The position numbers were made by a program, and so were the translations under genes. Shown piece after piece: positions 8,441 through 17,963 of a stretch of 64,000 bases of DNA. Position 1 is the stretch's first letter, and every line of letters begins with the position of its first letter. The notes beneath the pieces are model-generated. The model had not been told where the DNA came from, did no database searches, and saw nothing but the letters and a program-made list of their open reading frames with translations. Origin of the DNA: Psychromonas sp. CD1 (GTDB lineage Bacteria > Pseudomonadota > Gammaproteobacteria > Enterobacterales > Psychromonadaceae); the NCBI RefSeq assembly GCF_002239585.1, contig NZ_NDFH01000002.1:186001-250000 (forward strand), given 5' to 3'.

Positions 8441-11400
8441 TTTACAACATTTTTGTGCTAACGATGCGTTGAAAGAAGATTTTATTCAACAACCAATAGA
8501 GGATTTATGGTCCCTGATTTCTCCGTTATATATGATAGATGAAGATATTTGGTTAAATGAATTATTACCCATGGCATGTGCCACCACACTAGAGAAAAAG
8601 AATATATTGGATAATGCATCTGAACTTATTCGGCGTGTGCGTGCAGATAAAAATGCGGTTCAGATGATAGATGCATTATTGCTCGAGTATAGTTTGGACA
8701 GTAAAGAGGGAGTCTTATTAATGTGCTTGGCAGAAGCCTTAATGCGTATCCCTGACATTGCCACTGCAGATGCTCTTATACGTGATAAATTGAGCGTTGC
8801 GGATTGGAAGTCGCACCTTAAAAGTTCAGATTCCGTTTTTGTTAATGCTTCCACATGGGGATTACTATTGACAGGCAAAGTTGTCAGTATGGATGTCCGT
8901 GACGATGGATCACCAGCTAATATTATAAGCCGGTTGGTGAACCGAGTGTCAGAGCCGATTATTCGTAAAGCGATGAATCAGGCAATGAAAATAATGGGCT
9001 ATCAATTTGTACTTGGGCGTAGTATTAAAGAAGCACAAAAGAATGGGACAAAGTTTACCAATAAAGGCATTAATTATTCTTATGATATGTTAGGTGAATC
9101 TGCATTAACTGCCTTAGACGCTAAAAAATACTTCAAATCTTACGTGCAGGCGATTGAGTCTGTCGGCGTTAAAAACAATTTGCAGGGATTGTCAAAAACA
9201 GCAGCAACCGTTTCGATTAAGTTATCGGCACTACACCCTCGCTATGAAGTCGCTCAAAAAGATCGCGTTTTAAATGAAATGTATAATACGGTGATACGCT
9301 TAATTAAACTTGCCCGAGAACTCAACGTAGGTTTAACGATAGATGCAGAAGAAGCGGATAGATTAGAGCTGTCACTGGTTTTATTTGAAAAATTGTATAA
9401 AAGTAAAGAAGCTGAAGGTTGGGGTAATTTAGGTTTAGTGGTGCAAGCGTATATGAAACGAGCATTACCGGTTTTGGTTTGGCTTGCAGCATTAGCTAAG
9501 GAACAAGGCGACATTATTCCTCTGCGCCTTGTTAAAGGAGCCTATTGGGACAGTGAATTAAAATTATCACAACAAAAAGGTTATTTAGCATATCCTGTTT
9601 ATACACGCAAAGAAGCGACAGATGTTTCTTATTTAGCCTGTGCTCGATTTTTATTAAGTAAGCATATAGAAGGGCTGATATATCCTCAATTTGCGAGTCA
9701 TAATGCACAAACAATCAGTGCGATTGCGGTTATGTCTAGTCACCCACATTATGAATTTCAACGCTTGCATGGAATGGGAGAATCTCTTTATCAGCATGCG
9801 ATGGATATGTTTGTTGATAAGCTACGTATTTACGCGCCAGTTGGTAGTCATCAAGATCTTCTACCTTATCTTGTACGTCGGTTGTTAGAAAATGGTGCTA
9901 ATAGTTCGTTTGTACATCGTTTAGTGGATGCAAACTACCCAGTAGATGAATTAATCGAACATCCTGTAGAAACGTTACAAAAACGTTCAACGTTACATAA
10001 TGGATTGATTCCTTTACCTCCTTCTATTTTTGCAGATCGTAAAAATTCATTTAGTATTAATTTAGACATAGAAAGCCAATGTATCCCCTTTGAAGCTCGT
10101 TTAAGTTTACAGATGCAACGTACTTGGCTAGGGGGAGCTATTGTAAGTGGTGAACGCTATTATGCCAGTCAAAAACATAATTCTCTGCAATTATTACAGC
10201 AAGTAAATACGCCTTATGATAATACGGTACATGTCGGGTCGGTTCTTTTCTCAAGTTCGGAGTTAGTGGAAAAGGCGATGCAATCTGCCACCGAATTTTA
10301 TCCGGTTTGGAATGCTACCCCCGTTGCGATTCGAGCTAAAAAATTAAAAGTATTAGCCAATTTATTAGAAAGTAATATGCCAGAGCTGGTGGCTTTGTGC
10401 CATAAAGAAGCAGGTAAAACATTACATGATAGTATTGACGAAGTGCGAGAAGCCGTTGATTTTTGTCGCTATTATGCTAATCAGGCGAATGTTAATCTTG
10501 CATCAGTACATGCCCATAAAGGTTTTGATGATATCACTCGCAATATTGCCCGCCAAGGATGCGGTGTTTTTGTGTGTATTAGCCCATGGAATTTCCCCTT
10601 AGCTATTTTTTTGGGCCAAGTTGTGGCAGCCTTGGTCAGTGGTAATACGGTGATTGCAAAACCTGCAGAGCAAACCTCATTAATCGCAGCGCGTACTGTA
10701 GAGCTGATGCTCAAAGCTGGATTCCCTGCTGATGCTATTCATTTATTACCTGGAACGGGTAAAAATGTTGGCGTGCAACTAACTAAGGATAAACGTATTA
10801 AAGGCGTTGTGTTTACAGGCTCTACACCAACGGCTCAATTAATTAATCGCACGTTAGCAAACCGAACTTCTCTACCTATTCCTTTTATTGCCGAAACCGG
10901 TGGGTTGAATGCAATGATCGTTGATAGCACCGCATTGCCAGAACAAGTGGCGCGAGACGTTGTAAACTCGGCATTTTCTTCGGCGGGGCAACGTTGCTCT
11001 GCATTACGTATTTTATTTGTACAAACAGATATTGCGGATCGGGTGATAACGCTTATTAAAGGCGCAATGACAGAGTTGAAAATCGGTTTGCCTTTTTTAC
11101 ATCGTACCGATATCGGACCTGTTATTGATGCACAAGCTAAAGCGAAATTAGCGGTACATATTCAAACTATGACTAAAAAATATAAATTATTGGCGCAATG
11201 TAAGTTAGATTCTACGTGTGCATACGGATATTTTATTGCACCGAGCATGTTTGAGATAGAAAGCTTAGGTAACTTAGAGCATGAACAATTTGGACCTATA
11301 TTACATGTTATTCGTTATAGCTCGGATCAATTAGAGCAAGTTATTTCTCAAATAAATGCCAGTGGATATGGGTTAACTTTAGGCATACATAGCCGTAACG

Positions 11401-11621
11401 AGGCCAATTATTTGCATATTGCTACGCAAGTAAAAGTTGGAAACTGCTACATTAATCGAGATCAAATAGGTGCAGCGGTAGGGGTACAACCTTTTGGTGG
11501 ACAGGGTCTGTCGGGGACAGGGCCTAAAGCGGGTGGACCTCGTTATTTGTATCGATTTACTAAACAAGTCATTCTAGATCAACAAATGATGCAAGAACAA
11601 ACACAGGAGGATCTAGTATGA
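8433..11621 (+). CDS. putA: Bifunctional proline dehydrogenase / P5C dehydrogenase
   Basis: Oxidises proline to glutamate in two steps: FAD-dependent proline dehydrogenase, then NAD-dependent 1-pyrroline-5-carboxylate/glutamate semialdehyde dehydrogenase. The 1062 aa protein has a helical arm (1-190), a PRODH TIM barrel (about 190-490; TIDAEEADRLELSL, RLVKGAYWD, FASHNA, RRLLENGANSSFV) and an ALDH domain (about 570-1045; ISPWNFPLAIF, FTGSTPTAQ, AETGGLNAMIVD, catalytic Cys in SAGQRCSALR). The N-terminal ribbon-helix-helix DNA-binding domain of the E. coli protein is absent, so it is not an autorepressor. The stop overlaps the next gene by ATGA. Because of the deletion upstream, it now lies directly behind the fkpA stump and may use the fkpA promoter. 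Confidence 0.95.
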   Translation: MDDLQHFCANDALKEDFIQQPIEDLWSLISPLYMIDEDIWLNELLPMACATTLEKKNILDNASELIRRVRADKNAVQMIDALLLEYSLDSKEGVLLMCLAEALMRIPDIATADALIRDKLSVADWKSHLKSSDSVFVNASTWGLLLTGKVVSMDVRDDGSPANIISRLVNRVSEPIIRKAMNQAMKIMGYQFVLGRSIKEAQKNGTKFTNKGINYSYDMLGESALTALDAKKYFKSYVQAIESVGVKNNLQGLSKTAATVSIKLSALHPRYEVAQKDRVLNEMYNTVIRLIKLARELNVGLTIDAEEADRLELSLVLFEKLYKSKEAEGWGNLGLVVQAYMKRALPVLVWLAALAKEQGDIIPLRLVKGAYWDSELKLSQQKGYLAYPVYTRKEATDVSYLACARFLLSKHIEGLIYPQFASHNAQTISAIAVMSSHPHYEFQRLHGMGESLYQHAMDMFVDKLRIYAPVGSHQDLLPYLVRRLLENGANSSFVHRLVDANYPVDELIEHPVETLQKRSTLHNGLIPLPPSIFADRKNSFSINLDIESQCIPFEARLSLQMQRTWLGGAIVSGERYYASQKHNSLQLLQQVNTPYDNTVHVGSVLFSSSELVEKAMQSATEFYPVWNATPVAIRAKKLKVLANLLESNMPELVALCHKEAGKTLHDSIDEVREAVDFCRYYANQANVNLASVHAHKGFDDITRNIARQGCGVFVCISPWNFPLAIFLGQVVAALVSGNTVIAKPAEQTSLIAARTVELMLKAGFPADAIHLLPGTGKNVGVQLTKDKRIKGVVFTGSTPTAQLINRTLANRTSLPIPFIAETGGLNAMIVDSTALPEQVARDVVNSAFSSAGQRCSALRILFVQTDIADRVITLIKGAMTELKIGLPFLHRTDIGPVIDAQAKAKLAVHIQTMTKKYKLLAQCKLDSTCAYGYFIAPSMFEIESLGNLEHEQFGPILHVIRYSSDQLEQVISQINASGYGLTLGIHSRNEANYLHIATQVKVGNCYINRDQIGAAVGVQPFGGQGLSGTGPKAGGPRYLYRFTKQVILDQQMMQEQTQEDLV

Positions 11622-12331
11622 ATTTATTCACTAAAAATATGGTGACGTCGGCTTTAGACCAATGGGAAATGTGGAATGAAATAGGAGTAGTTGCACGTGC
11701 AGAGTTTTTAAAGGTCTGGGCTGATGAACTTTATAAATCGCCAGAATTAGGTGCTAAATGTGCAAAGATGGCGTTGTATCAAGTTCAACAAGCGTTACAT
11801 TTAATCTCGACAGAGAAAAGTATGCCTGGCCCAACAGGAGAAACCAATGTGTTATATACGACAGGGCGTGGTTTATTTGTCGTTAGAATGAGTATTGATG
11901 CTCCTTTTTATGGTGTAATTGCGCATATTGCAAGCGCATTAGTTGCTGGCAATTGTTTGATTCTCTGCCTGCCTAAAGCCCATCAAATATTAGCAGATAA
12001 ATTATTAAGTTCATTAATATTAGCCGGTATTCCTGCCTCTGTCGTGCAGGTCAGTACACCTGAAATAAGTAAAGTCTTAATGAAAACACCTTTATTAGCG
12101 GGTGTGGCATATATTGGAAATGAGCAAGAATGTATTGATATTAATCGCTTACTTGCTAGTGCCCCGGGCTCTATTGTGCAATTAATTTCAGAAACAGATC
12201 TCGACAAATTAAGTACATTAACCGATAAACATTTTATTTTACGTTATATAACAGAAAAAGTACGCACCATCAATGTTACAGCTGTAGGAGGTAATGCAAT
12301 ATTACTTGAGCTTGGTAATGGTGATTTATAA
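11618..12331 (+). CDS. Small ALDH-like partner of PutA
   Basis: 237 aa, translationally coupled to putA by a 4-base overlap. It looks like a shortened aldehyde-dehydrogenase-superfamily fold (PFYGVIAHIASALVAGNCLILCLPKAHQ resembles the coenzyme-binding region of ALDHs), but there is no catalytic Cys motif and no GSTxxG. Comparable short proteins follow putA in Vibrio-type genomes, and a similar domain is the C-terminal extension of long PutA proteins, where it caps the tunnel between the two active sites. A structural role for PutA is therefore the best inference. No putP proline permease follows. Confidence 0.75.
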   Translation: MNLFTKNMVTSALDQWEMWNEIGVVARAEFLKVWADELYKSPELGAKCAKMALYQVQQALHLISTEKSMPGPTGETNVLYTTGRGLFVVRMSIDAPFYGVIAHIASALVAGNCLILCLPKAHQILADKLLSSLILAGIPASVVQVSTPEISKVLMKTPLLAGVAYIGNEQECIDINRLLASAPGSIVQLISETDLDKLSTLTDKHFILRYITEKVRTINVTAVGGNAILLELGNGDL

Positions 12332-13078
12332 GTAAAATAGTAATCATACGGGTAGGTTAAGCATTAAGTTATTTTTAAAGATAACGCGCTTTTAAGTCTA
12401 CAGATATTGATACGCGAGACGTTAAAAAAATTAATAAACATTTACCTTTGTAATTGTGATGTCCTGACTTCGGAGAATAAGATTCAGTTCTTATATTCGG
12501 TAGTCAGCTGTTATAGTTTGGCGATGTTATCGATCTATCTTTTCGAGATCAAGAAACACAAAAAAATGTAAAAATATCCACATAAGCACGGTGATGTGAT
12601 TTATCTGAATAACAGAATAAAATTTAATGCCGTACAAAATTAAAAGTCATTTCAAATACTTTCGTAGCGAAACGCGCATAAGATCTATATGCCGAATCAA
12701 AAAAGCATAATTTAAATACCTACTGCATGTCACATATTGGCAATTATACGTTTATTATTTATTATCATCTGCTGTATGTCTCATCGTAAATGTTATCGGC
12801 ATGTTAAGTTATTGTTGCAGTTGTTAACGAGAAGGGTGTCTGAGTGGCTAGAATTCTCTGATTAGAATGAGCTTAATCTTTAATACTCTGGAATTATCGA
12901 GTACATGAGATAAAGCGAGTATTTTACATTTATTAAACATAAATTTAAATGACAATTATTGATAATGTTGTAAGGATGCAAAAAATAGACAAAAACAGAT
13001 TGTCCAAAGAAAAACAGAATATTAAATACTTCATAGATTATAAATATTTTTAAACTTGATACACTTTTGGAGAAATAT
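12332..13078. other. Long leader/intergenic region before adhE
   Basis: About 750 bp without a convincing gene. It must contain the adhE promoter region; long untranslated leaders are known for adhE in enterics. I found no good FNR box. A 24-nt phrase around 12506-12529 containing CAGCTGTTATAG recurs inverted at 4979-5002. A weak hairpin (GATCT ... CGAGATC) lies near 12532-12550. Confidence 0.5.
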
Positions 13079-15745
13079 ATGACGGTAAGCACAGTTGCTG
13101 ATTTAGAGGCTTTAATTAGCCGAGTCAAAATAGCACAGGAAGAATTTTCTACTTTTTCACAAGAAAAAGTAGATGAGATATTCCGAGTCGCAGCACTAAA
13201 AGTTTCAACACACCGCATCGAACTGGCAAAAATGGCAGTGCAAGAAACGGGTATGGGCATAATGGAAGATAAAGTAATTAAAAATCACTTTGCTTCTGAA
13301 TTTGTTTATAGCAAATATGCAAATACTAAAACATGTGACGAAGTTGCACGCAATGATGAGTTAGGCACGGTAACTCTTTCTGAGCCAATGGGAATAATTT
13401 GTGCCATCATTCCTACTACAAATCCAACCTCAACCGCGATATTTAAAACATTAATCGCACTCAAGACTCGTAATGCTTGTATTATTGCTCCGCATCCACG
13501 TGCGGCAAAATGTACTAACTACGCAGCTCAAATTGTTTTAGAAGCAGCGGTAGAAGCAGGTGCACCAAAAAATATTATTGGCTGGATTGATACTCCATCT
13601 TTAGAGCTAACTAATATGCTTATGCAGCATAAAGATACAGCGGTTATCCTTGCAACGGGTGGACCGGGTATGGTTAAAGCTGCATACTCTTCAGGTAATC
13701 CATCTATTGGTGTTGGTGCTGGTAATACTCCTGTTGTCATTGATGAAACAGCAGATATCAAACGTGCAGTTTCTTCGATTCTAATGTCTAAAACATTTGA
13801 TAACGGTATGATATGTGCATCTGAACAAGCCGTTATTGTTGTTGAATCTCAATATGATGCATTTAGAGCGCGTTTAGAAAAATACGGCGCGGTTATTCTA
13901 AATAAAGTAGATGCGGACAAAGTAGCTAAAACCATGTTTATTGATGGCGCACTTAACGCTAAAATTGTTGGTCAATCTGCATATACCATCGCTAAACTTG
14001 CTGGCGTTCGCGTACCGACATCTACTAAAATTCTAGTCGGTGAAGGAAAAGAAGTAAGTGTTGACCACATGTTTGCTCATGAAAAACTATCCCCTACTTT
14101 AGGTTTATTTAAAGCAAAAGACTATGAGCATGCAGTTCGTCAAGCACAACTTGTTCTTGATATAGGCGGTGTCGGTCACACAGCGGCACTCTATACAGAT
14201 CAAGATGCGAACTCTAAGCGTGTTGATGCCTTTGGTGTTGCAATGAAAGCATGTCGAATCCTTATTAACTCTCCAACATCTCACGGTGGTATTGGCGACT
14301 TATATAACTTTGGATTGGCTCCATCTCTAACACTTGGTTGTGGCTCTCACAGTGGCAACTCAATTTCAGAAAATGTTGGTCCCCAACATCTACTGAATAC
14401 TAAAACAATTGCAAAGAGAGCTGAAAATATGTTGTGGCATAAATTACCCAAATCAATCTATTTCCGTCGAGGCTGTCTACCTATTGCAATGACTGATTTA
14501 GCCGATAAAAAACGTGCGATGATAGTCACAGATGGTTTCCTATTCGCCAATGGCTACGTAGATAATCTTGTCGATATATTAAAAAGTCAAGGAACCCAAG
14601 TAGAAATATTTCATGAAGTTAAAGCAGATCCAACGCTTTCAATTATCAAAAAAGGTGCTGAGGCATTAAATGCATTTAATCCTGATGTAATTCTTGCCGT
14701 AGGTGGTGGCTCACCAATGGATGCAGCTAAAATCATGTGGGTTCTGTACGAACATCCTGAAACAAATTTTGAAGATTTAGCAATGCGCTTTATGGATATC
14801 CGTAAACGTATCTACAAATTTCCTAAAATGGGTATTAAGGCAGATCTTGTTTGTATTACAACAACCTCAGGTACTGGCTCAGAAGTTACACCTTTCGCTG
14901 TGGTTACCGATGATAAAACAGGTAAAAAATATCCACTTGCCGATTATGAATTAACCCCAACAATGGCGGTTATCGACGCTAACTTGGTCATGGATATGCC
15001 TAAATCACTCTGTGCATTTGGTGGCTATGATGCAGTAACTCATGCGATAGAAGCTTATGTATCGATTCTTGCTAATGAATATTCTGATGGTCAAGCATTA
15101 CAAGCCCTCAAAATATTAAAAGAATTTTTACCAAGCTCATATCACAACGGCAAAAATGATGCGAAAGCACGTGAAAAAGTACATAATGCGGCGACGATTG
15201 CAGGGATTGCCTTTGCACAATCCTTCTTAGGCATTTGTCACTCAATGGCGCATAAATTAGGTAATCAATTTCATATTCCACACGGTTTAGCGAATGCTTT
15301 GTTACTCACAAATTCAATTCGTTACAACGCAACGAATACACCGACAAAACAAGGTACTTTTTCTCAATACGACCGTCCTAAAGCGCGCGCTCGTTATGCA
15401 GAAATCGCGGTTCATCTTGGTTTCTACGAAGGCAATACTGAGCAAAAAATCAAGAGCTTATTAACTTGGTTAGACGAATTAAAAGTCGAATTAAACATTC
15501 CACTTTCAATTCGCGATGCGGGTGTTAGTGAGGCTGATTTCTTGGCAGCTCTTGATGATCTTGCGGAACAAGCATTTGATGACCAATGTACTGGTGCTAA
15601 CCCACGCTACCCTCTAATTTCTGAAATCAAAGAAGTATTACTCGCGTCATACTATGGTACAGAATACGTGGATGTAATGGATGTTCCTGCTGAAGTTGTT
15701 CAAGTAAAAAAATCAAAAGAAAAAGTAAAAGAAAAAGTAATCTAA
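13079..15745 (+). CDS. adhE: Bifunctional acetaldehyde-CoA / alcohol dehydrogenase
   Basis: Reduces acetyl-CoA to ethanol through acetaldehyde, regenerating two NAD+ during fermentation; family members assemble into cytoplasmic spirosome filaments. The start chosen is the ATG at 13079 with GGAG 7 nt upstream (888 aa; the in-frame TTG at 13067 lies before it). The N-terminal ALDH half (1-440) carries the catalytic cysteine in NGMICASEQ near residue 245. The C-terminal iron-dependent ADH half (about 450-870) has GGGSPMDAAK and the metal-binding His cluster in HSMAHKLGNQFHIPHG. The extreme C-terminus is a lysine/glutamate-rich tail (KKSKEKVKEKV) whose DNA forms part of a hairpin. Confidence 0.97.
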   Translation: MTVSTVADLEALISRVKIAQEEFSTFSQEKVDEIFRVAALKVSTHRIELAKMAVQETGMGIMEDKVIKNHFASEFVYSKYANTKTCDEVARNDELGTVTLSEPMGIICAIIPTTNPTSTAIFKTLIALKTRNACIIAPHPRAAKCTNYAAQIVLEAAVEAGAPKNIIGWIDTPSLELTNMLMQHKDTAVILATGGPGMVKAAYSSGNPSIGVGAGNTPVVIDETADIKRAVSSILMSKTFDNGMICASEQAVIVVESQYDAFRARLEKYGAVILNKVDADKVAKTMFIDGALNAKIVGQSAYTIAKLAGVRVPTSTKILVGEGKEVSVDHMFAHEKLSPTLGLFKAKDYEHAVRQAQLVLDIGGVGHTAALYTDQDANSKRVDAFGVAMKACRILINSPTSHGGIGDLYNFGLAPSLTLGCGSHSGNSISENVGPQHLLNTKTIAKRAENMLWHKLPKSIYFRRGCLPIAMTDLADKKRAMIVTDGFLFANGYVDNLVDILKSQGTQVEIFHEVKADPTLSIIKKGAEALNAFNPDVILAVGGGSPMDAAKIMWVLYEHPETNFEDLAMRFMDIRKRIYKFPKMGIKADLVCITTTSGTGSEVTPFAVVTDDKTGKKYPLADYELTPTMAVIDANLVMDMPKSLCAFGGYDAVTHAIEAYVSILANEYSDGQALQALKILKEFLPSSYHNGKNDAKAREKVHNAATIAGIAFAQSFLGICHSMAHKLGNQFHIPHGLANALLLTNSIRYNATNTPTKQGTFSQYDRPKARARYAEIAVHLGFYEGNTEQKIKSLLTWLDELKVELNIPLSIRDAGVSEADFLAALDDLAEQAFDDQCTGANPRYPLISEIKEVLLASYYGTEYVDVMDVPAEVVQVKKSKEKVKEKVI

Positions 15746-15763
15746 TCTGTTTTTCTTTTACTT
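15723..15763 (+). terminator. Candidate terminator overlapping the adhE 3' end
   Basis: A 14-bp perfect inverted repeat (AAGTAAAAGAAAAA / TTTTTCTTTTACTT) pairs the last codons of adhE with the region just after its stop. The right arm is T-rich, but the stem is almost all A-T, so the strength is uncertain. Confidence 0.4.
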
Positions 15764-15906
15764 CATAAACCCTATATTTGTGTTGACAAAAAAGAGTAAT
15801 GTTAAATATTTACGCCAAATATGTTACCGATAATAACATATTTATTAGTGACGATTAGCCTGCTATATTAAATTATCTTTTTAATTTTTTCGTGGATGGA
15901 TTTATC

Positions 15907-16989
15907 ATGAAGCATGTATCTACCTTTATGCGTTCTACGCTGTGTTTCGCAGCCTTGGTCATTGCTCTTGCGGGAATTAAAGTTGCGACACCTATTGTTG
16001 TGCCTTTTTTACTGGCCTTATTTATTGCTATTATCTGTAATCCTGCGGTTAATTTTTTAGAGCGTTATCGCATACCGAGAGGCTTAGGAATTGTTTTTAT
16101 TATTTTATTTATATTTGTTATGTTTATTGGGTTAGGTGGGATCATAGGTAGTTCTGTCAATGAATTTAGGCAGGCACTACCTCTTTATCAAGTTCAACTT
16201 ACTACTCAATTAAATTGGGTGGTAAGTTGGATGAAAGCACATCATTTACAAATTTCAAAAGTTGAAATCGAATCATATTTTGATCCCGCTAAAATGATGT
16301 CATTAGTGACGACTGCATTAAGTGGTTTTAGTAGTATGTTAGGTAATATCTTTTTACTGTTATTAACGGTTATATTTATGCTACTTGAAGGTCAGGGGTT
16401 TAGTAAAAAATTACATATTGCATTTGATGATCCGATTGGTAAAGAGAAGCGTATGCAACGTTTTTTAAACATGGTTAACCGCTATATGGCAATAAAAACA
16501 TTGATAAGTCTTGCTACGGGACTAATTATTGGTTTTTTCTTATGGATCCTACACGTTGATTTTTTTGTTCTTTGGGCGGTATTGGCTTTCTTATTAAATT
16601 ATATACCTAATATTGGATCTATTCTTGCTGCTATTCCGACGGTGATATTAACTTTTTTGCAATTAGGTCTGGGTTCCGCATCTATTGTTTTAGGTCTTTT
16701 TGTGGCGGTAAATATGTTGATGGGTAATGTCATTGAACCTAAATATATGGGGCGTAGTTTAGGGCTCTCAACATTAGTCGTTTTCTTATCTTTAATTTTT
16801 TGGGGGTGGTTATTAGGTATGGTGGGCATGTTATTATCTGTTCCATTAACTATGATCTGTAAAATTGCTTTAGAAAATAGCAAAGAGGGTGCTTGGTTTG
16901 CTATATTACTTAGCTCAGATGAAGAGATAGATGAATTAATAAAAGAAGAAAAGAGTACCTGCCGCAATGACACTATTAGAGAAAATTGA
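15907..16989 (+). CDS. AI-2E family permease (TqsA/YhhT-like)
   Basis: About 360 aa inner-membrane protein of the autoinducer-2 exporter (AI-2E) family. Hydrophobic segments are evident near the N-terminus (two), around residues 60-85, 145-165, 205-235, 235-270, 270-290 and 300-330. The family-typical stretch NYIPNIGSILAAIPTVILTF lies near residue 235, and the EPKYMGRSLGLS loop near 280. Members transport AI-2, sodium or protons, or are uncharacterised, and no LuxS or Lsp gene is nearby, so the substrate is not predicted. The ATG at 15907 is preferred over an in-frame GTG at 15892. The 3' end overlaps the next gene by 23 bp. Confidence 0.85.
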   Translation: MKHVSTFMRSTLCFAALVIALAGIKVATPIVVPFLLALFIAIICNPAVNFLERYRIPRGLGIVFIILFIFVMFIGLGGIIGSSVNEFRQALPLYQVQLTTQLNWVVSWMKAHHLQISKVEIESYFDPAKMMSLVTTALSGFSSMLGNIFLLLLTVIFMLLEGQGFSKKLHIAFDDPIGKEKRMQRFLNMVNRYMAIKTLISLATGLIIGFFLWILHVDFFVLWAVLAFLLNYIPNIGSILAAIPTVILTFLQLGLGSASIVLGLFVAVNMLMGNVIEPKYMGRSLGLSTLVVFLSLIFWGWLLGMVGMLLSVPLTMICKIALENSKEGAWFAILLSSDEEIDELIKEEKSTCRNDTIREN

Positions 16990-17881
16990 TTGGAAGCGCA
17001 TAGCTTCACTCCCACAAATTGAGTTACAAAGACTTTATCATGGGCGAGGATTTCAACATTTGGATACTTGCCATATTAATATAGAGTGGCTGTCGCCAGT
17101 GATCTTAATTATTCTGTATAAAGAAGAAACTCAAGCAACCCTTGAGCAATTAACCGAAAAACTTTTGTTACAAATGCAAAAAATTAATTTTTTAGTCAAA
17201 AGTGTACAAGTGCAATATCGATGTCGAGATCATGCTCCTACTCAATTACTCTGGGGGGATGCTATAACGGATTTTATAGGTGTGGAGCAGGGTTTAAAAT
17301 ACACCTTAAGTTTAGGGCGTAATCAAAACTATGGTTTATTTTTAGATATGAAAAATGGACGAAATTGGTTGCGTGAGAATGCACAAAACAAATCTATTTT
17401 AAATCTTTTCTCTTATACTTGTGGTTTTTCAAATGTGGCTATAGAGGGGGGAGCAAAACGAGTTATTAACTTAGATATGAGTAAAGCCGCGTTAGCGGTT
17501 GGACGTGAAAATCATCGTTTAAATGGACATGATTTAAGTAAGGTTAAATATCTGGGTCATGATCTATTTAAATCATGGGGAAAGCTAAAACGCCTTGGCG
17601 CTTATGATATTGTGATTGTAGATCCACCTTCCTTACAAAAAGGCTCTATTAACATTGAGCGGGATTATCCTAAAATTATACGTCGCTTAGCCGATTTATT
17701 GAACAGTGGTGGAGTCGCTTTGCTGTGTTTAAACTCTCCAAATTTAGACTTTTCATTTTTAGAGAAAATTTTAATGCATGAATGCCCAGAGGCAAAGATT
17801 ATAAAAAGAATCGATCCTGAAAGTCACTTTATAAATGTTAATCCGGAGCGAGGTTTAAAATGTTTACTCGTCAAATTTTAA
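16967..17881 (+). CDS. SAM-dependent methyltransferase, RlmI/RlmK-like
   Basis: 304 aa class I methyltransferase related to the catalytic domains of the 23S rRNA methyltransferases RlmI and RlmKL. The SAM-binding motif I reads ILNLFSYTCGFSNVAIEGGA (about residue 140), the acidic residue following is in INLDMS, and the catalytic loop is VDPPSLQKG. It lacks an N-terminal PUA domain (RlmI) or THUMP domain (RlmL). RNA or ribosomal target is inferred from family only. It is translated from within the end of the AI-2E permease gene, so the two are co-transcribed, and it ends at a strong bidirectional terminator. Confidence 0.75.
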   Translation: MTLLEKIDWKRIASLPQIELQRLYHGRGFQHLDTCHINIEWLSPVILIILYKEETQATLEQLTEKLLLQMQKINFLVKSVQVQYRCRDHAPTQLLWGDAITDFIGVEQGLKYTLSLGRNQNYGLFLDMKNGRNWLRENAQNKSILNLFSYTCGFSNVAIEGGAKRVINLDMSKAALAVGRENHRLNGHDLSKVKYLGHDLFKSWGKLKRLGAYDIVIVDPPSLQKGSINIERDYPKIIRRLADLLNSGGVALLCLNSPNLDFSFLEKILMHECPEAKIIKRIDPESHFINVNPERGLKCLLVKF

Positions 17882-17897
17882 GACGGGTTGATTAAAC

Positions 17898-17941
17898 GTA
17901 TAAAGCCCCCTTAAATAAATGTATTTAAGGGGGCTTTATAC
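17898..17941. terminator. Bidirectional terminator between methyltransferase gene and pta
   Basis: A perfect 20-bp inverted repeat with GCCCCC/GGGGGC core and a 4-nt AATG loop, flanked by A/T-rich ends, serves convergent genes on both strands. Confidence 0.85.
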
Positions 17942-17963
17942 TATTTATTTATACTATTTAAAT

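Noticed and set aside
12880-13260. 126-codon minus-strand frame overlapping the adhE start
   Set aside because: Half of it is antisense to conserved adhE; the rest is low-complexity AT-rich sequence.
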